Origin: Iodidimonas muriae
GTDB lineage: Bacteria > Pseudomonadota > Alphaproteobacteria > Sphingomonadales > Rhodothalassiaceae
Length of the DNA: 64,000 nucleotides
Direction: 5' to 3'
Assembly: GCF_014647255.1 (NCBI RefSeq)
Contig: NZ_BMOV01000001.1
Location: 52,208-116,207 of the forward strand
The position numbers and the translations under genes are program-made. Below the pieces are notes generated by a model. It had not been told where the DNA came from. It did no database searches and worked only from the letters and a program-made list of their open reading frames with translations. Below are positions 1-8,580 of this stretch, piece after piece (within the stretch, counting starts at the first letter, position 1; the number at the start of each line of letters is the position of its first letter).

Positions 1-424
1 ATTGGGCCGCGATGTATTTACCCATGGTGCGCCGGAAGGTCTGGCGGTGGATTATCATGCGGTTTATGACACCAGCCTTTATGATCTCTTGCGTGCTTAT
101 GCGGATATTCGGGTGCGGGGGTCTGTGACCTCGATGCACATCGCCAAGCGGCCGGTCTATGCGCTGGACGAGGCCGTAAGGCGCTTGAATGATCTGGTGG
201 GCGGCGCGTTCAACTGGACGCAATTGCGCGATTTCTTACCCACCCATCTGGATGATCCGCGGATGCGCCGGTCGGCTCTGGCCAGTATGTTTGTGGCCAG
301 TCTGGAATTGGCACGCACCGGGCGTGCAGATATTCGGCAAATGGTTGCCTATGGGCCACTTTATGTCCGGCGGCGTGATGATGCGGGCTATGACAGCATG
401 GAAAGCGATAATGATGAGCGGTGA
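1..424 (+). CDS. scpA: Segregation and condensation protein A, C-terminal part (5' end outside window)
   Basis: ScpA is the kleisin subunit of the SMC-ScpA-ScpB condensin that organises and segregates the nucleoid. Only the last 140 or so residues are in the window. They carry the C-terminal winged-helix region that binds the SMC head (LDEAVRRLNDLV, then a run ending in ARTGRADIRQ). The reading frame is open from base 2, so the TTG there is an internal leucine and not a start. The stop at 422-424 lies inside the start of scpB, a tight coupling usual for this pair. The assignment rests on the C-terminal sequence style plus the scpB neighbour. Confidence 0.9.
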   Translation, partial: LGRDVFTHGAPEGLAVDYHAVYDTSLYDLLRAYADIRVRGSVTSMHIAKRPVYALDEAVRRLNDLVGGAFNWTQLRDFLPTHLDDPRMRRSALASMFVASLELARTGRADIRQMVAYGPLYVRRRDDAGYDSMESDNDER

Positions 425-1142
425 AGAGGCCAATGCCACCGATGGGCCTGAAGATGTCCATGTAAATCATGTGCGGATGGTGGAGGCCATTTTGTTTGCG
501 GCGGACCATCCCATGACGCTTTCCGATATTGCGGCCTTGATACCGGAAGAGGTTGATGCTGCAAAGGCGGTGGCCTTGCTTGAACAGAGCTATAAGCATC
601 GCGGTATCGTGTTGGCATCGGTCGGGGGCGGATATCAATTTCGCACCGCAACGGATTTGTCTTTCTTGTTGCGTCGGGAAAAGGACGACCCACGTAAATT
701 GTCGCGGGCTGCGGTGGAAACCCTTGCCATCATCGCTTATCACCAGCCGGTGACTCGCGGCGAGATCGAGGATATTCGCGGGGTCGGTTTGTCCCGCGGG
801 ACTTTGGATGTGCTGATGGAAGCGGGATGGGTGAAACCCCGCGGGCGTAAGCGTTCGCCGGGGCGTCCTTTGATGTTTGGCACCACAGACAGCTTTTTGG
901 CCCATTTCGGACTTGAGAGTCTGGATGCGCTGCCCGGCCTTGCGGATCTTAAGGCCGCCGGCCTTCTTGATACGGTGGATGAGGCCCTGGACAAGATGGA
1001 GAGCGAAACCGTGCGGGCGCAAGAAGACAATGAAGATGAAGCGCAGATCGATCTTGAAGAGGCCATTGCCCTGTCATTGGAACGCGATGTGGCGGATTCG
1101 GGGATGGAACCGACATTGCCCTTTGATGAGGAGCAGTCATGA
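411..1142 (+). CDS. scpB: Segregation and condensation protein B
   Basis: ScpB is a winged-helix protein that forms a dimer on ScpA and completes the SMC condensin complex. The reading frame is open from 189, but the sensible start is ATG 411 (or 414), which gives 243 residues and a 14-nt overlap with the scpA stop. Family features visible are VEAILFAADHPMT near the N-terminus, LSRAAVETLAIIAYHQPVTR and IEDIRGVGLSRGTLDVLM in the middle, and GRPLMFGTTDSFLAHFGL. The C-terminal 60 residues are acidic. The stop overlaps the start of the next gene by four bases (ATGA), so translation of the ABC ATPase is probably coupled to it. Confidence 0.95.
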   Translation: MMSGEEANATDGPEDVHVNHVRMVEAILFAADHPMTLSDIAALIPEEVDAAKAVALLEQSYKHRGIVLASVGGGYQFRTATDLSFLLRREKDDPRKLSRAAVETLAIIAYHQPVTRGEIEDIRGVGLSRGTLDVLMEAGWVKPRGRKRSPGRPLMFGTTDSFLAHFGLESLDALPGLADLKAAGLLDTVDEALDKMESETVRAQEDNEDEAQIDLEEAIALSLERDVADSGMEPTLPFDEEQS

Positions 1143-2188
1143 GCGGTGCGCTGGATCTTCAGGATGTGCAGTTCGCCTATGATGGGGACGATGTGGTGCG
1201 CGGCGTTTCCCTTACGGTGGCACCGGGAGAGATTGTCTGTCTGCTTGGTCCTTCGGGCTGTGGGAAAACAACCTGCCTTCGGATAGCGGCAGGGCTGGAA
1301 CGGTTGACGCGGGGCACGGTGCGTGTCGGCGGGCGGCAGGTGGCTTCCAAAGATGTGCATGTGCCCCCCGAACAGCGCCGTGTTGGCCTTGTGCTGCAGG
1401 ATTTTGCGTTATTCCCCCATCTGACGGTGGCGCAAAATGTCGCCTTTGGTGTGCAGAACCGCGATAAAAGCACGCGGGACCAACAGATTCTGGATCTTCT
1501 GGATCAAGTGGATCTGAAAGCCTATGCCGATGCCTGGCCGCATCAGCTTTCCGGCGGCCAGCAACAAAGGGTGGCGCTGGCCCGCGCCTTGGCGCCCGAA
1601 CCCTATGTGATGTTGATGGATGAGCCTTTCTCCGGTCTGGATGTGACCTTGCGCGCCGATGTGCGGCAAAGGGCCGTGGCTGTTTTGAAAAGCCGGGCGG
1701 TTCCCACGCTGATCGTTACCCATGATCCCGATGAGGCATTGGCCGTGGCGGACCGCATCATCATCATGCGGGACGGGCGGGTTTTACAGGCGGGAACCCC
1801 CGAAGAGGTGTATCTCAATCCCGTGGACCCTTTTGTCATGACCTTTTTCGGCGCCCCGAATCATTTGATGGGATCGGTGCAGAATGGCAAGGTGGCCACG
1901 CTTTTTGGGCCGATTTCCGCGTCTCCCTCTCTTGAAGGCGAAAATGTTGCTATTTATTTCAGAGGCACGGCATTAACCCTTGCAAAACCGGGTGATGGGG
2001 TTCCTATGCGGGTGGAAGATGCCCGGCTTTTGGGGCCGGTCCAACGGCTCATTTTAACCTCTGAAGGGCTGGATACGCCATTAATCATGGAACAGCCCCG
2101 CCGACATGCGGTAAAGATTGGAGAGATGGTTGCTGTCTGTGCGACTTTGGATGAATTTCATATGTTCAGCGCAAACACTCATGGGTAG
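1139..2188 (+). CDS. Orphan ABC transporter ATP-binding protein, FbpC/PotA type
   Basis: This 349-residue protein is the ATPase of an importer of the iron(III), spermidine or molybdate class. The sequence shows Walker A GPSGCGKTT (37-45), signature LSGGQQQRVALARAL (137-151), Walker B VMLMDEP (157-163) and the H-loop His at about 195. A roughly 110-residue C-terminal extension follows, as in TOBE-domain subunits such as FbpC. All catalytic motifs are intact. No permease or binding protein lies nearby, so its partners must be elsewhere or are unknown. It sits between scpB and tatA, where alphaproteobacteria normally have no gene, and shares an ATGA overlap with scpB. Substrate cannot be assigned from sequence. 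Confidence 0.85.
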   Translation: MSGALDLQDVQFAYDGDDVVRGVSLTVAPGEIVCLLGPSGCGKTTCLRIAAGLERLTRGTVRVGGRQVASKDVHVPPEQRRVGLVLQDFALFPHLTVAQNVAFGVQNRDKSTRDQQILDLLDQVDLKAYADAWPHQLSGGQQQRVALARALAPEPYVMLMDEPFSGLDVTLRADVRQRAVAVLKSRAVPTLIVTHDPDEALAVADRIIIMRDGRVLQAGTPEEVYLNPVDPFVMTFFGAPNHLMGSVQNGKVATLFGPISASPSLEGENVAIYFRGTALTLAKPGDGVPMRVEDARLLGPVQRLILTSEGLDTPLIMEQPRRHAVKIGEMVAVCATLDEFHMFSANTHG

Positions 2189-2296
2189 AAAAACCTTATC
2201 GCGGTTAAATCAATCGCATTGCCTATGCTCTGTGCTTTTGGCAAGATACGGTTTCCGGCCCCTCAATTGGCCGATAGGTTTTTAGGAGAAAACTGA

Positions 2297-2572
2297 ATGA
2301 GTATTGGTTTTTGGCAGATTGCTCTTATCGCCGTGGTAGTGGTGCTGCTGTTTGGGCGTGGCAAGATTTCGGAATTGATGGGTGACGTGGCCAAGGGCAT
2401 CACCAGCTTCAAGAAAGGCTTGAAGGATGATGGGGATGAAGCGGAACAACCCATTCCCGAAAATGCAACGCCAGAAGAACGCAAAGCCATTGCTGATAAG
2501 CGTGCGGCCCATGTGAAAGCGGCGGATGCAAAGGTGGCTGATGCCAAAGATGCCACGCAGAAAGGTGCCTGA
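2297..2572 (+). CDS. tatA: Sec-independent protein translocase subunit TatA
   Basis: TatA is the pore-forming or membrane-weakening subunit of the twin-arginine translocase for folded proteins. It has 91 residues: one N-terminal membrane helix (about 4-19), the short hinge around FGRGKI, an amphipathic helix ([18 protein letters not shown]) and a charged, alanine-rich tail. The size matches the family. A ribosome site (TTTTTAGGAGAAAAC) precedes ATG 2297. It is followed by tatB and tatC on the same strand, the standard tatABC order. Confidence 0.95.
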   Translation: MSIGFWQIALIAVVVVLLFGRGKISELMGDVAKGITSFKKGLKDDGDEAEQPIPENATPEERKAIADKRAAHVKAADAKVADAKDATQKGA

Positions 2573-2609
2573 GGGCATTTTTACGGTCGTTTTGAGATAA
2601 GGCTTTTGA

Positions 2610-3158
2610 ATGTTCGATATTGCCTGGACCGAAATGCTTGTCATTGCCGTTGTCACGATCGTGGTCGTGGGGCCAAAAGATTTGCCAAAGGTGATGAAAG
2701 CTGTGGGCGGGTTTATTGCCAAGGCCCGGTCTTTGGCTGGTAAGTTTCAAAGCGATATGGATGCGTTGGCCCGGGAAACCGAATTGGACGAGCTGCGCAA
2801 GCAAGCGCGCGCCTATCAGGCGACCCTTTTGGACCCCAAGCGCGAACTTCAGAAAATGATCGATCCCTCCACCGGCGAAGAAGTGAAGCCTGCGCCGAAA
2901 ATTTCGGAGCTGACGGTGGGAGGCAATGGCGGACCGCGCCCTTATTCCGGATCAACGAAAGTGGTGCCGGAGACGGCAGACCCGGCCTTGGGGCCGGCGA
3001 CACCGGCCGCTCCGGAGAGCGATGTGGCGCCAAAGGATGCGGATGCCGCAGCAGCCCCTTTGGTGTCTCCATCGGCACCGCAAGCAGTTTTGGCCGGCAA
3101 TTCCGACGATACTGATGATGAAGGCTCGGAAAAGAGAAACGAGGGCCACCGTGGTTGA
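2610..3158 (+). CDS. tatB: Sec-independent protein translocase subunit TatB
   Basis: TatB works with TatC as the receptor for twin-arginine signal peptides. The 182-residue protein starts with [20 protein letters not shown], a membrane helix, then [13 protein letters not shown] and an amphipathic helix ([24 protein letters not shown]), all typical of TatB. The last 80 residues are rich in Ala, Pro and Asp and look disordered. Its TGA (3156-3158) lies within the start region of tatC. Confidence 0.95.
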   Translation: MFDIAWTEMLVIAVVTIVVVGPKDLPKVMKAVGGFIAKARSLAGKFQSDMDALARETELDELRKQARAYQATLLDPKRELQKMIDPSTGEEVKPAPKISELTVGGNGGPRPYSGSTKVVPETADPALGPATPAAPESDVAPKDADAAAAPLVSPSAPQAVLAGNSDDTDDEGSEKRNEGHRG

Positions 3159-3972
3159 GCAAAAGAAAGCGGCAACCGGGGCCGACGATTCTGATGTCGA
3201 TGCCGGCAAAATGCCTTTAATGGCGCATCTGATGGAATTGCGTTCGCGCTTGATGTGGGCCTTGGCGGGGATTTTTCTGGCCTTCATCGGCTGTTGGTTT
3301 GTGGTGGACCCCATCTATAATTTTCTGACACAGCCTTTGGCCGATGCGCTGGCCGGCCATGAAGGCCGCCGGATGATTTTCACCGCCCTCCATGAAGCCT
3401 TTTTCACCAAGCTGAAGGTGGCCTTTTTCGGAGCGGTGTTCCTCGCATTCCCGATCATTGCCATCCAGATATGGAAGTTTGTGGCGCCGGGGCTTTACAA
3501 GCACGAGAAAAAAGCCTTTCTGCCATTTCTTCTGGCCACGCCTATTTTGTTCGTTCTTGGGGCCGCCCTTGTTTATTATCTTGTGATCCCAATGGCCTGG
3601 AAGTTCTTTCTCGGCTTTGAGCAGGCTGCGGGGGATGGCCATTTGGCGATTCAGCTTGAAGCCAAGGTCAGCGAATATCTTTCTTTGATCATGAAGCTGA
3701 TTTTGGCCTTCGGTTTGTCTTTTCAGCTTCCGGTATTGCTCACCTTGATGGGCCGTGCCGGGTTGATCACCGCGGATGATTTGCGGGAAAAGCGCAAATA
3801 TGCCGTTGTAATCACGTTCGCGGTGGCCGCTTTGATCACGCCGCCGGACCTTATCAGCCAGATCGGACTTGGCATTCCGATCCTGCTGCTTTACGAGATA
3901 TCGATCATAGCCATAGGGATGTCGGCGCGCCGTGCTGCGCGTGCAGATGATAAGGCCGGTGCTGCATCCTGA
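3151..3972 (+). CDS. tatC: Sec-independent protein translocase subunit TatC
   Basis: TatC is the six-helix membrane core of the Tat translocase. I place the start at GTG 3151, preceded by GAGGG at 3141-3145, which gives 273 residues and an 8-nt overlap with tatB. The frame is open further upstream, but that part only reads through tatB. Family marks are [14 protein letters not shown] at the N-terminal cytosolic edge, [27 protein letters not shown] and the region around [21 protein letters not shown]. The C-terminus ends in a basic, Ala-rich tail. An alternative start at ATG 3211 would drop 20 residues without touching the core. Confidence 0.94.
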   Translation: MVEQKKAATGADDSDVDAGKMPLMAHLMELRSRLMWALAGIFLAFIGCWFVVDPIYNFLTQPLADALAGHEGRRMIFTALHEAFFTKLKVAFFGAVFLAFPIIAIQIWKFVAPGLYKHEKKAFLPFLLATPILFVLGAALVYYLVIPMAWKFFLGFEQAAGDGHLAIQLEAKVSEYLSLIMKLILAFGLSFQLPVLLTLMGRAGLITADDLREKRKYAVVITFAVAALITPPDLISQIGLGIPILLLYEISIIAIGMSARRAARADDKAGAAS

Positions 3973-4003
3973 TCCGCTCTCATCGTCGGTTGGACAGATA
4001 TAG

Positions 4004-5275
4004 ATGCTCGATATTTCCCTTTTTCGTGAAAATCCCCAAGCCATTGATGCAGCACTGGCACGCCGGGGTGTTGCCCCTGTGGGCGCCAAGGTTGCCGCGT
4101 TGGATAGCCGCCGTCGGGCGCTGTTGACCGACATTCAAAAAGCGCAGGCTGAACGCAATGAAACGTCGAAAGGCATTGGCCTTGCCAAGCGTGAAGGCCG
4201 CGATGTCCAGGATCTGATGGATGCGGTTTCGGCCCTGAAAGAAAAAATGGCAGGGCTGGAAGCCGACGAACGTGCGGTTGCCGCCGAACTGGATGACCTG
4301 TTGCTGGGCATCCCCAATTTGCCGTTGGACGATACCCCCGATGGGGCCGATGAGGCCGATAATGTAGAGGTGCGCGTTCATGGCGAAAAGCCGCACTTCT
4401 CCTTTGCCCCGAAAGAGCATTTCGAACTGGGGGAAGCCCTTGGTTTGATGGACTTTGAAGTGGCGGCCCGTTTGTCCGGCTCACGCTTTGTGGTCTTGAA
4501 AGGCGGTCTTGCGCGGCTGGAACGGGCGCTTGGCCAGTTTATGCTGGATCTCCAAACTTCCGAGCATGGCTATGAAGAAGTGGCAACCCCTTATCTGGTG
4601 CGTTCCGATGCCTTGATCGGGACCGGACAGCTTCCGAAATTTTCCGAAGATTTGTACCGCGCCGGTGATGAACATTGGCTGATCCCGACGGCGGAAGTGA
4701 CCCTGACCAATCTGGGCCGCGAGCATATTCTGACGGAAGAAGACCTTCCCATCCGGGTGACCGCCCTGACACCGTGTTTCCGCTCGGAAGCGGGGGCGGC
4801 GGGGCGTGATACACGCGGCATGTTGCGCCAACATCAGTTCAGCAAAGTTGAGCTGGTGTCTGTGACCACGCCTGAAGACTCCCGTGCTGAACTGGACCGC
4901 CTTGTGGGCTGTGCCGAAGAGGTCTTGAAGCGTTTGGGCATTGCCTATCGGGTGATGCGCTTATGCACCGGAGATATGGGCTTTTCGGCGCAAGCGACAT
5001 TCGATATCGAAGCATGGCTGCCGGGGCAAAATACCTATCGTGAAATCTCCAGCTGTTCTTTATGCGGTGATTTCCAGGCACGGCGGATGCGCATGCGCAG
5101 CCGTGGCAAGGCGGAAAAGAAAACACGCTTTCCCCACACGCTCAATGGCTCTGGACTGGCATTGGGGCGCACATTGATTGCCGTGATGGAAACCTATCAG
5201 AATGAAGACGGCTCCATCACCGTACCCGAAGCATTAAAGCCCTATATGGGCGGGATGGACAGAATAACTCCATGA
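4004..5275 (+). CDS. serS: Serine--tRNA ligase
   Basis: Charges tRNA-Ser with serine. 423 residues, the usual length. Residues 1-110 form the helical tRNA-binding arm, begun by [22 protein letters not shown]. The class II catalytic core has motif 2 ([17 protein letters not shown]), the Glu/Arg-rich region [17 protein letters not shown] and motif 3 ([19 protein letters not shown]). The gene follows tatC closely and shares an ATGA overlap (5272-5275) with surE, the standard alphaproteobacterial order. Confidence 0.97.
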   Translation: MLDISLFRENPQAIDAALARRGVAPVGAKVAALDSRRRALLTDIQKAQAERNETSKGIGLAKREGRDVQDLMDAVSALKEKMAGLEADERAVAAELDDLLLGIPNLPLDDTPDGADEADNVEVRVHGEKPHFSFAPKEHFELGEALGLMDFEVAARLSGSRFVVLKGGLARLERALGQFMLDLQTSEHGYEEVATPYLVRSDALIGTGQLPKFSEDLYRAGDEHWLIPTAEVTLTNLGREHILTEEDLPIRVTALTPCFRSEAGAAGRDTRGMLRQHQFSKVELVSVTTPEDSRAELDRLVGCAEEVLKRLGIAYRVMRLCTGDMGFSAQATFDIEAWLPGQNTYREISSCSLCGDFQARRMRMRSRGKAEKKTRFPHTLNGSGLALGRTLIAVMETYQNEDGSITVPEALKPYMGGMDRITP

Positions 5276-6060
5276 GCAGGCCTATTTCCACAAAGCGTAT
5301 TCTGGTCAGCAATGACGATGGCATCCACGCCACCGGTATCCGGTATCTGGAAGCCATCGCACGGGAATTGTCGGACGATGTGTGGGTGGTGGCCCCGGAT
5401 TCGGAACAATCCGGCGCCGGACATTCCCTTACGCTTACGGAGCCTTTGCGGCTACGGCAGGTGGATGAAAAGCGCTTTGCGGTACGCGGAACCCCCACCG
5501 ACAGCGTGATGCTGGCGGTCAATCATATCATGAAAGACCAGCGCCCGACGCTGGTGCTGTCCGGCATCAATCGCGGGGCCAATCTGGCGGAAGATGTCAC
5601 CTATTCCGGTACAGTGGCGGCTGCCATGGAAGGCACTTTGGCGGGTATTCCCTCCATTGCGCTGAGCCAAGCCGTCAAGCCCGCACCGGTGCTCACCAAT
5701 TGGAGCGCCGCAAAGGCTTATGCCAAATCCATGATCGAAAAAGTGGTGGCTCAAGGTTGGCCGGTAGAAACCCTGATCAATATCAATTTCCCGTCGGTGG
5801 ATGCGGATTTGGTAAAGGGTGTGCGGGTGACAAAGCAGGGCCAGCGCGATTTAGGGCAATTGAATGTGGAACAACGCACGGATATGCGCGGCGTTCCTTA
5901 TTACTGGTTTCGCCTGTCGCGGGAGCCGGGGCGGCCTGCTCAGGAAACGGATTTGAAAATGGTGCGCGAGGGATGGATTTCCATCACGCCGCTGCATCTC
6001 AATCTCACACATTCAAAAACGCGGGATGCCTTGGCAAAGCCGCTGGATGAAACTTTCTGA
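5272..6060 (+). CDS. surE: 5'-nucleotidase SurE
   Basis: A metal-dependent phosphatase for nucleoside 5'-monophosphates and short polyphosphates, linked to stationary-phase survival. 262 residues. The N-terminal [15 protein letters not shown] holds the metal-binding Asp pair; [30 protein letters not shown] and [21 protein letters not shown] follow in family order. It begins inside the serS stop. In relatives, pcm and nlpD usually come next; here an opposite-strand MFS gene follows after only nine bases, so the usual synteny ends at this point. Confidence 0.96.
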   Translation: MSRPISTKRILVSNDDGIHATGIRYLEAIARELSDDVWVVAPDSEQSGAGHSLTLTEPLRLRQVDEKRFAVRGTPTDSVMLAVNHIMKDQRPTLVLSGINRGANLAEDVTYSGTVAAAMEGTLAGIPSIALSQAVKPAPVLTNWSAAKAYAKSMIEKVVAQGWPVETLININFPSVDADLVKGVRVTKQGQRDLGQLNVEQRTDMRGVPYYWFRLSREPGRPAQETDLKMVREGWISITPLHLNLTHSKTRDALAKPLDETF

Positions 6061-6069
6061 TCTTGCGGC

Positions 6070-7380
6070 CTAATCCTGCTGCACTTCATCAAGGCCCGAT
6101 GCGGCCCAGGCGGCCAAAAGCCCCATGATGGCAAACAAAAGGAGCACGGCACTTTCGTTCCATATATAGGCAAGAACGCCAAAGCCCCCGCCCATGATGA
6201 GCAACAGCCCGATCATGGAATTGGAGAGTGCTGTATAGGCGGCGCGGTTGTCAGGGGTGGCCATATCCACCAGATGCGTGGAGCGCCCCAACCGCACCCC
6301 TTGATGGGCGATCATCAAAACGAACAGCACAAAAGGCATCAACAGGGGAAGGCCGATTATCTGCGGAGCCCATAGTCCAAGGCCACCTGCGATTCCAAGG
6401 GGGAGACTGGCCAACAGCCCGGTGAACTGCAGCACTTTGCGGCTGGACCGATCGGACATGCGTCCCCAGACATAGGTGCTCACCAAAGATGCAAGCGCAG
6501 AGGCCAGTACGAACAGGCCCAATTCTCCTAGTTTCCGGCCACTTTGTTGGCCACTGAGGGCGAGCAGAAAAGGCGGGCTGAGCGCCGTTGAAAGCAGCAA
6601 TGCGCGGGTGAGAATGAACCGTCGAAGCTGGCGATCGCGCTTTAATAATCCGAATTGCTCGATCACCAATGGCAGAGCGTTTTTCCCGCCTTCTGTGGCC
6701 CCCGGTTCTTCCTTGAGTGTGGCAAAAAGAACGGCGGATATCCCCCATAAGCCACCGGCACATATCAAGGCGCTGGCGATGACGGGGACGGATTTGTCCA
6801 AGATCCCGCTGCTTAATAAAATGCCGAACAACAAAACGAAGGCGGCCGCCACTGTGCCGGCGGTGCCGGATGCCGTGCCACGGGTGGATTTGGACAAGGT
6901 TTTGCCCAGAACATCTTTATAGCTGACGGAACAAAGGCTGCGGGCAAGGGCGAAAAGGGATAACAGCCCCACAAGGGTCCAGCCTGCCATGCGGCCCTCC
7001 ATAAAGAAGGCCGTCATCCCCATCCCAATCACCGAAAGGCCCTGAAGGGCGCTGCCAAAAACCCATATCCATTTGCGCATAGGCAGGGCGCGGATGGCGG
7101 CGGAAATGAAAAGCTGCGGCACCAAAACACCGGCTTCGCGGATGGGAACCAAAAGGCCGACGAAAAAAGCGGGGGCTCCCAAAGCGCCAAGCAACCAGGA
7201 CAAAACCAGTTTCGGATCGGCCAATCCATCGCCGGTTTTTGTGGCCGTCAGACTGGCGATATGGATAAGGAAGTTCCCCGGCTGATCCTTGCAGGCGGAT
7301 TCAGGGATGTCGCGGCACAAACGCCCCTCATCGTCTCCGGTTAAAAGCTGGTGGATCGCCTCTTTTGCTGTGGTCGTCAT
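6070..7380 (-). CDS. MFS family transporter
   Basis: A 436-residue membrane protein with about twelve hydrophobic helices and major-facilitator character. The frame extends 100 residues further upstream, but that part is polar and basic and reads into the intergenic region. ATG 7380 (MTTTAKEAIHQL) is the better start. Residues 1-50 are soluble, unusual for MFS, and are followed by LVLSWLLGALGAPAFFVGLLV. The conserved loop-2/3 motif is weak. A hydrophilic gap in the middle (around TLKEEPGATEGGKNALP) marks the halves. Substrate unknown. It converges with surE and diverges from the beta-propeller gene. Confidence 0.8.
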   Translation of the reverse strand: MTTTAKEAIHQLLTGDDEGRLCRDIPESACKDQPGNFLIHIASLTATKTGDGLADPKLVLSWLLGALGAPAFFVGLLVPIREAGVLVPQLFISAAIRALPMRKWIWVFGSALQGLSVIGMGMTAFFMEGRMAGWTLVGLLSLFALARSLCSVSYKDVLGKTLSKSTRGTASGTAGTVAAAFVLLFGILLSSGILDKSVPVIASALICAGGLWGISAVLFATLKEEPGATEGGKNALPLVIEQFGLLKRDRQLRRFILTRALLLSTALSPPFLLALSGQQSGRKLGELGLFVLASALASLVSTYVWGRMSDRSSRKVLQFTGLLASLPLGIAGGLGLWAPQIIGLPLLMPFVLFVLMIAHQGVRLGRSTHLVDMATPDNRAAYTALSNSMIGLLLIMGGGFGVLAYIWNESAVLLLFAIMGLLAAWAASGLDEVQQD

Positions 7381-7507
7381 TCTAGATCTTTTCAAATATA
7401 TCCGGGAGCAATTTTGTATATCGGCATTTCCCGCACATGGGTAGACAAGTGAATGTGGACAGGTAATTGTTGAACAGAATTTATTTGTGTTTTGAAAGGA
7501 CGACGGG

Positions 7508-8539
7508 ATGGGGAACGGTCTGGCAAGAGCGCTGTCAGTTGGAGCGATTATTTGCCTTTCGGCCCTTGGCTTTTCAAGCGGGATTGCTGTGGCGCAAACA
7601 TTGGTCGTTGGCAATAAAACGGCAGACACCCTAGGCTTCATCGACATTTCATCAGGAGAAATGCGTGCCGTGCGGGCCACCGGGCATGGGCCGCATGAAG
7701 TGGCGATCTCCCCTGACGGGGCGGTGGCTGCTGTCGTCTCTTATGGATCGGCTGAACAGGAAGGCCATACTATCGGCCTGTTCGATGTGCAAAGCGCCAC
7801 GCCTTTGAAGGTGATTGATCTGGGAAAGCATACCAAACCGCATGGCCTGCTGTGGATGCCCGATGGCGAAAGACTGGTGATCACCGCGGAAGGCAGCGGA
7901 TCGTTGCTTTTGGTGAATGCGCAAACGGGAGAGATCCAGCATGTGATCGCCACCGGCCAATCCGGCTCGCATATGGTGGCGTTATCACCGGATGCACGGC
8001 TGGCCTATATAAGCAATTTGGGATCCAATTCCTTTACGGTGATCGATCTGGAAACAGGCAAGCGCCTGACCACCATTAAGGCGGGCCTTGAAACGGAAGG
8101 CATAGCCGTGACCCCGGATGGCCGTGAAATCTGGGTATCCAACCGGGCAGCGGATACGGTCACGCTGTTTGATGCGGATGGGTATGAGCCGCTGGCGATC
8201 ATTGAAACAGGGGAAATGCCGATCCGGGTGGCGATCAGTCCCGATGGCCGTTTTGCTGTCGTGTCCAATGCCCGCGATTCCACCATCAGTGTGATCGACA
8301 CCGAAAGCCGAACGGTGATCCAGACCATTCCGCTTTCGACTTCTGGTCAGGCGACGGCTCTGATGCCGGTGACGCTGCTCTTTTCGCCAGATGGAACGCG
8401 GCTTTATGCGGCGCTTACCAATGTGGCCGAAATTGCGGTGATCGATACGGCCACTTGGCAGCAAACAGGGCATTTCAAAGCGGGGGCCGGGTCCGATGGT
8501 CTGGGCTGGTCGCCCTTGGCTTTGCTGGCAGAGAAATAA
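7508..8539 (+). CDS. Secreted YncE/YVTN-type beta-propeller protein
   Basis: A 343-residue exported protein. Residues 1-29 are a signal peptide (hydrophobic SVGAIICLSALGFSSGIAVA, then Q). The rest is about seven repeats of roughly 42 residues with the pattern V(A/V)ISPDG..A and V-D-x-x-T/S, as in the YVTN beta-propeller family. Examples are VAISPDGAVAAVVS, VALSPDARLAYISN, IAVTPDGREIWVSN and VAISPDGRFAVVSN. AAAGGACG precedes ATG 7508. Members bind metals, DNA or partner proteins, or simply scaffold; no catalytic motif is visible. It lies 41 bases upstream of the acylase and may be co-transcribed with it. Confidence 0.8.
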   Translation: MGNGLARALSVGAIICLSALGFSSGIAVAQTLVVGNKTADTLGFIDISSGEMRAVRATGHGPHEVAISPDGAVAAVVSYGSAEQEGHTIGLFDVQSATPLKVIDLGKHTKPHGLLWMPDGERLVITAEGSGSLLLVNAQTGEIQHVIATGQSGSHMVALSPDARLAYISNLGSNSFTVIDLETGKRLTTIKAGLETEGIAVTPDGREIWVSNRAADTVTLFDADGYEPLAIIETGEMPIRVAISPDGRFAVVSNARDSTISVIDTESRTVIQTIPLSTSGQATALMPVTLLFSPDGTRLYAALTNVAEIAVIDTATWQQTGHFKAGAGSDGLGWSPLALLAEK

Positions 8540-8580
8540 AGCGTTACAGTGCTTTATCGAAATTGCCAATCGGGGGCATC

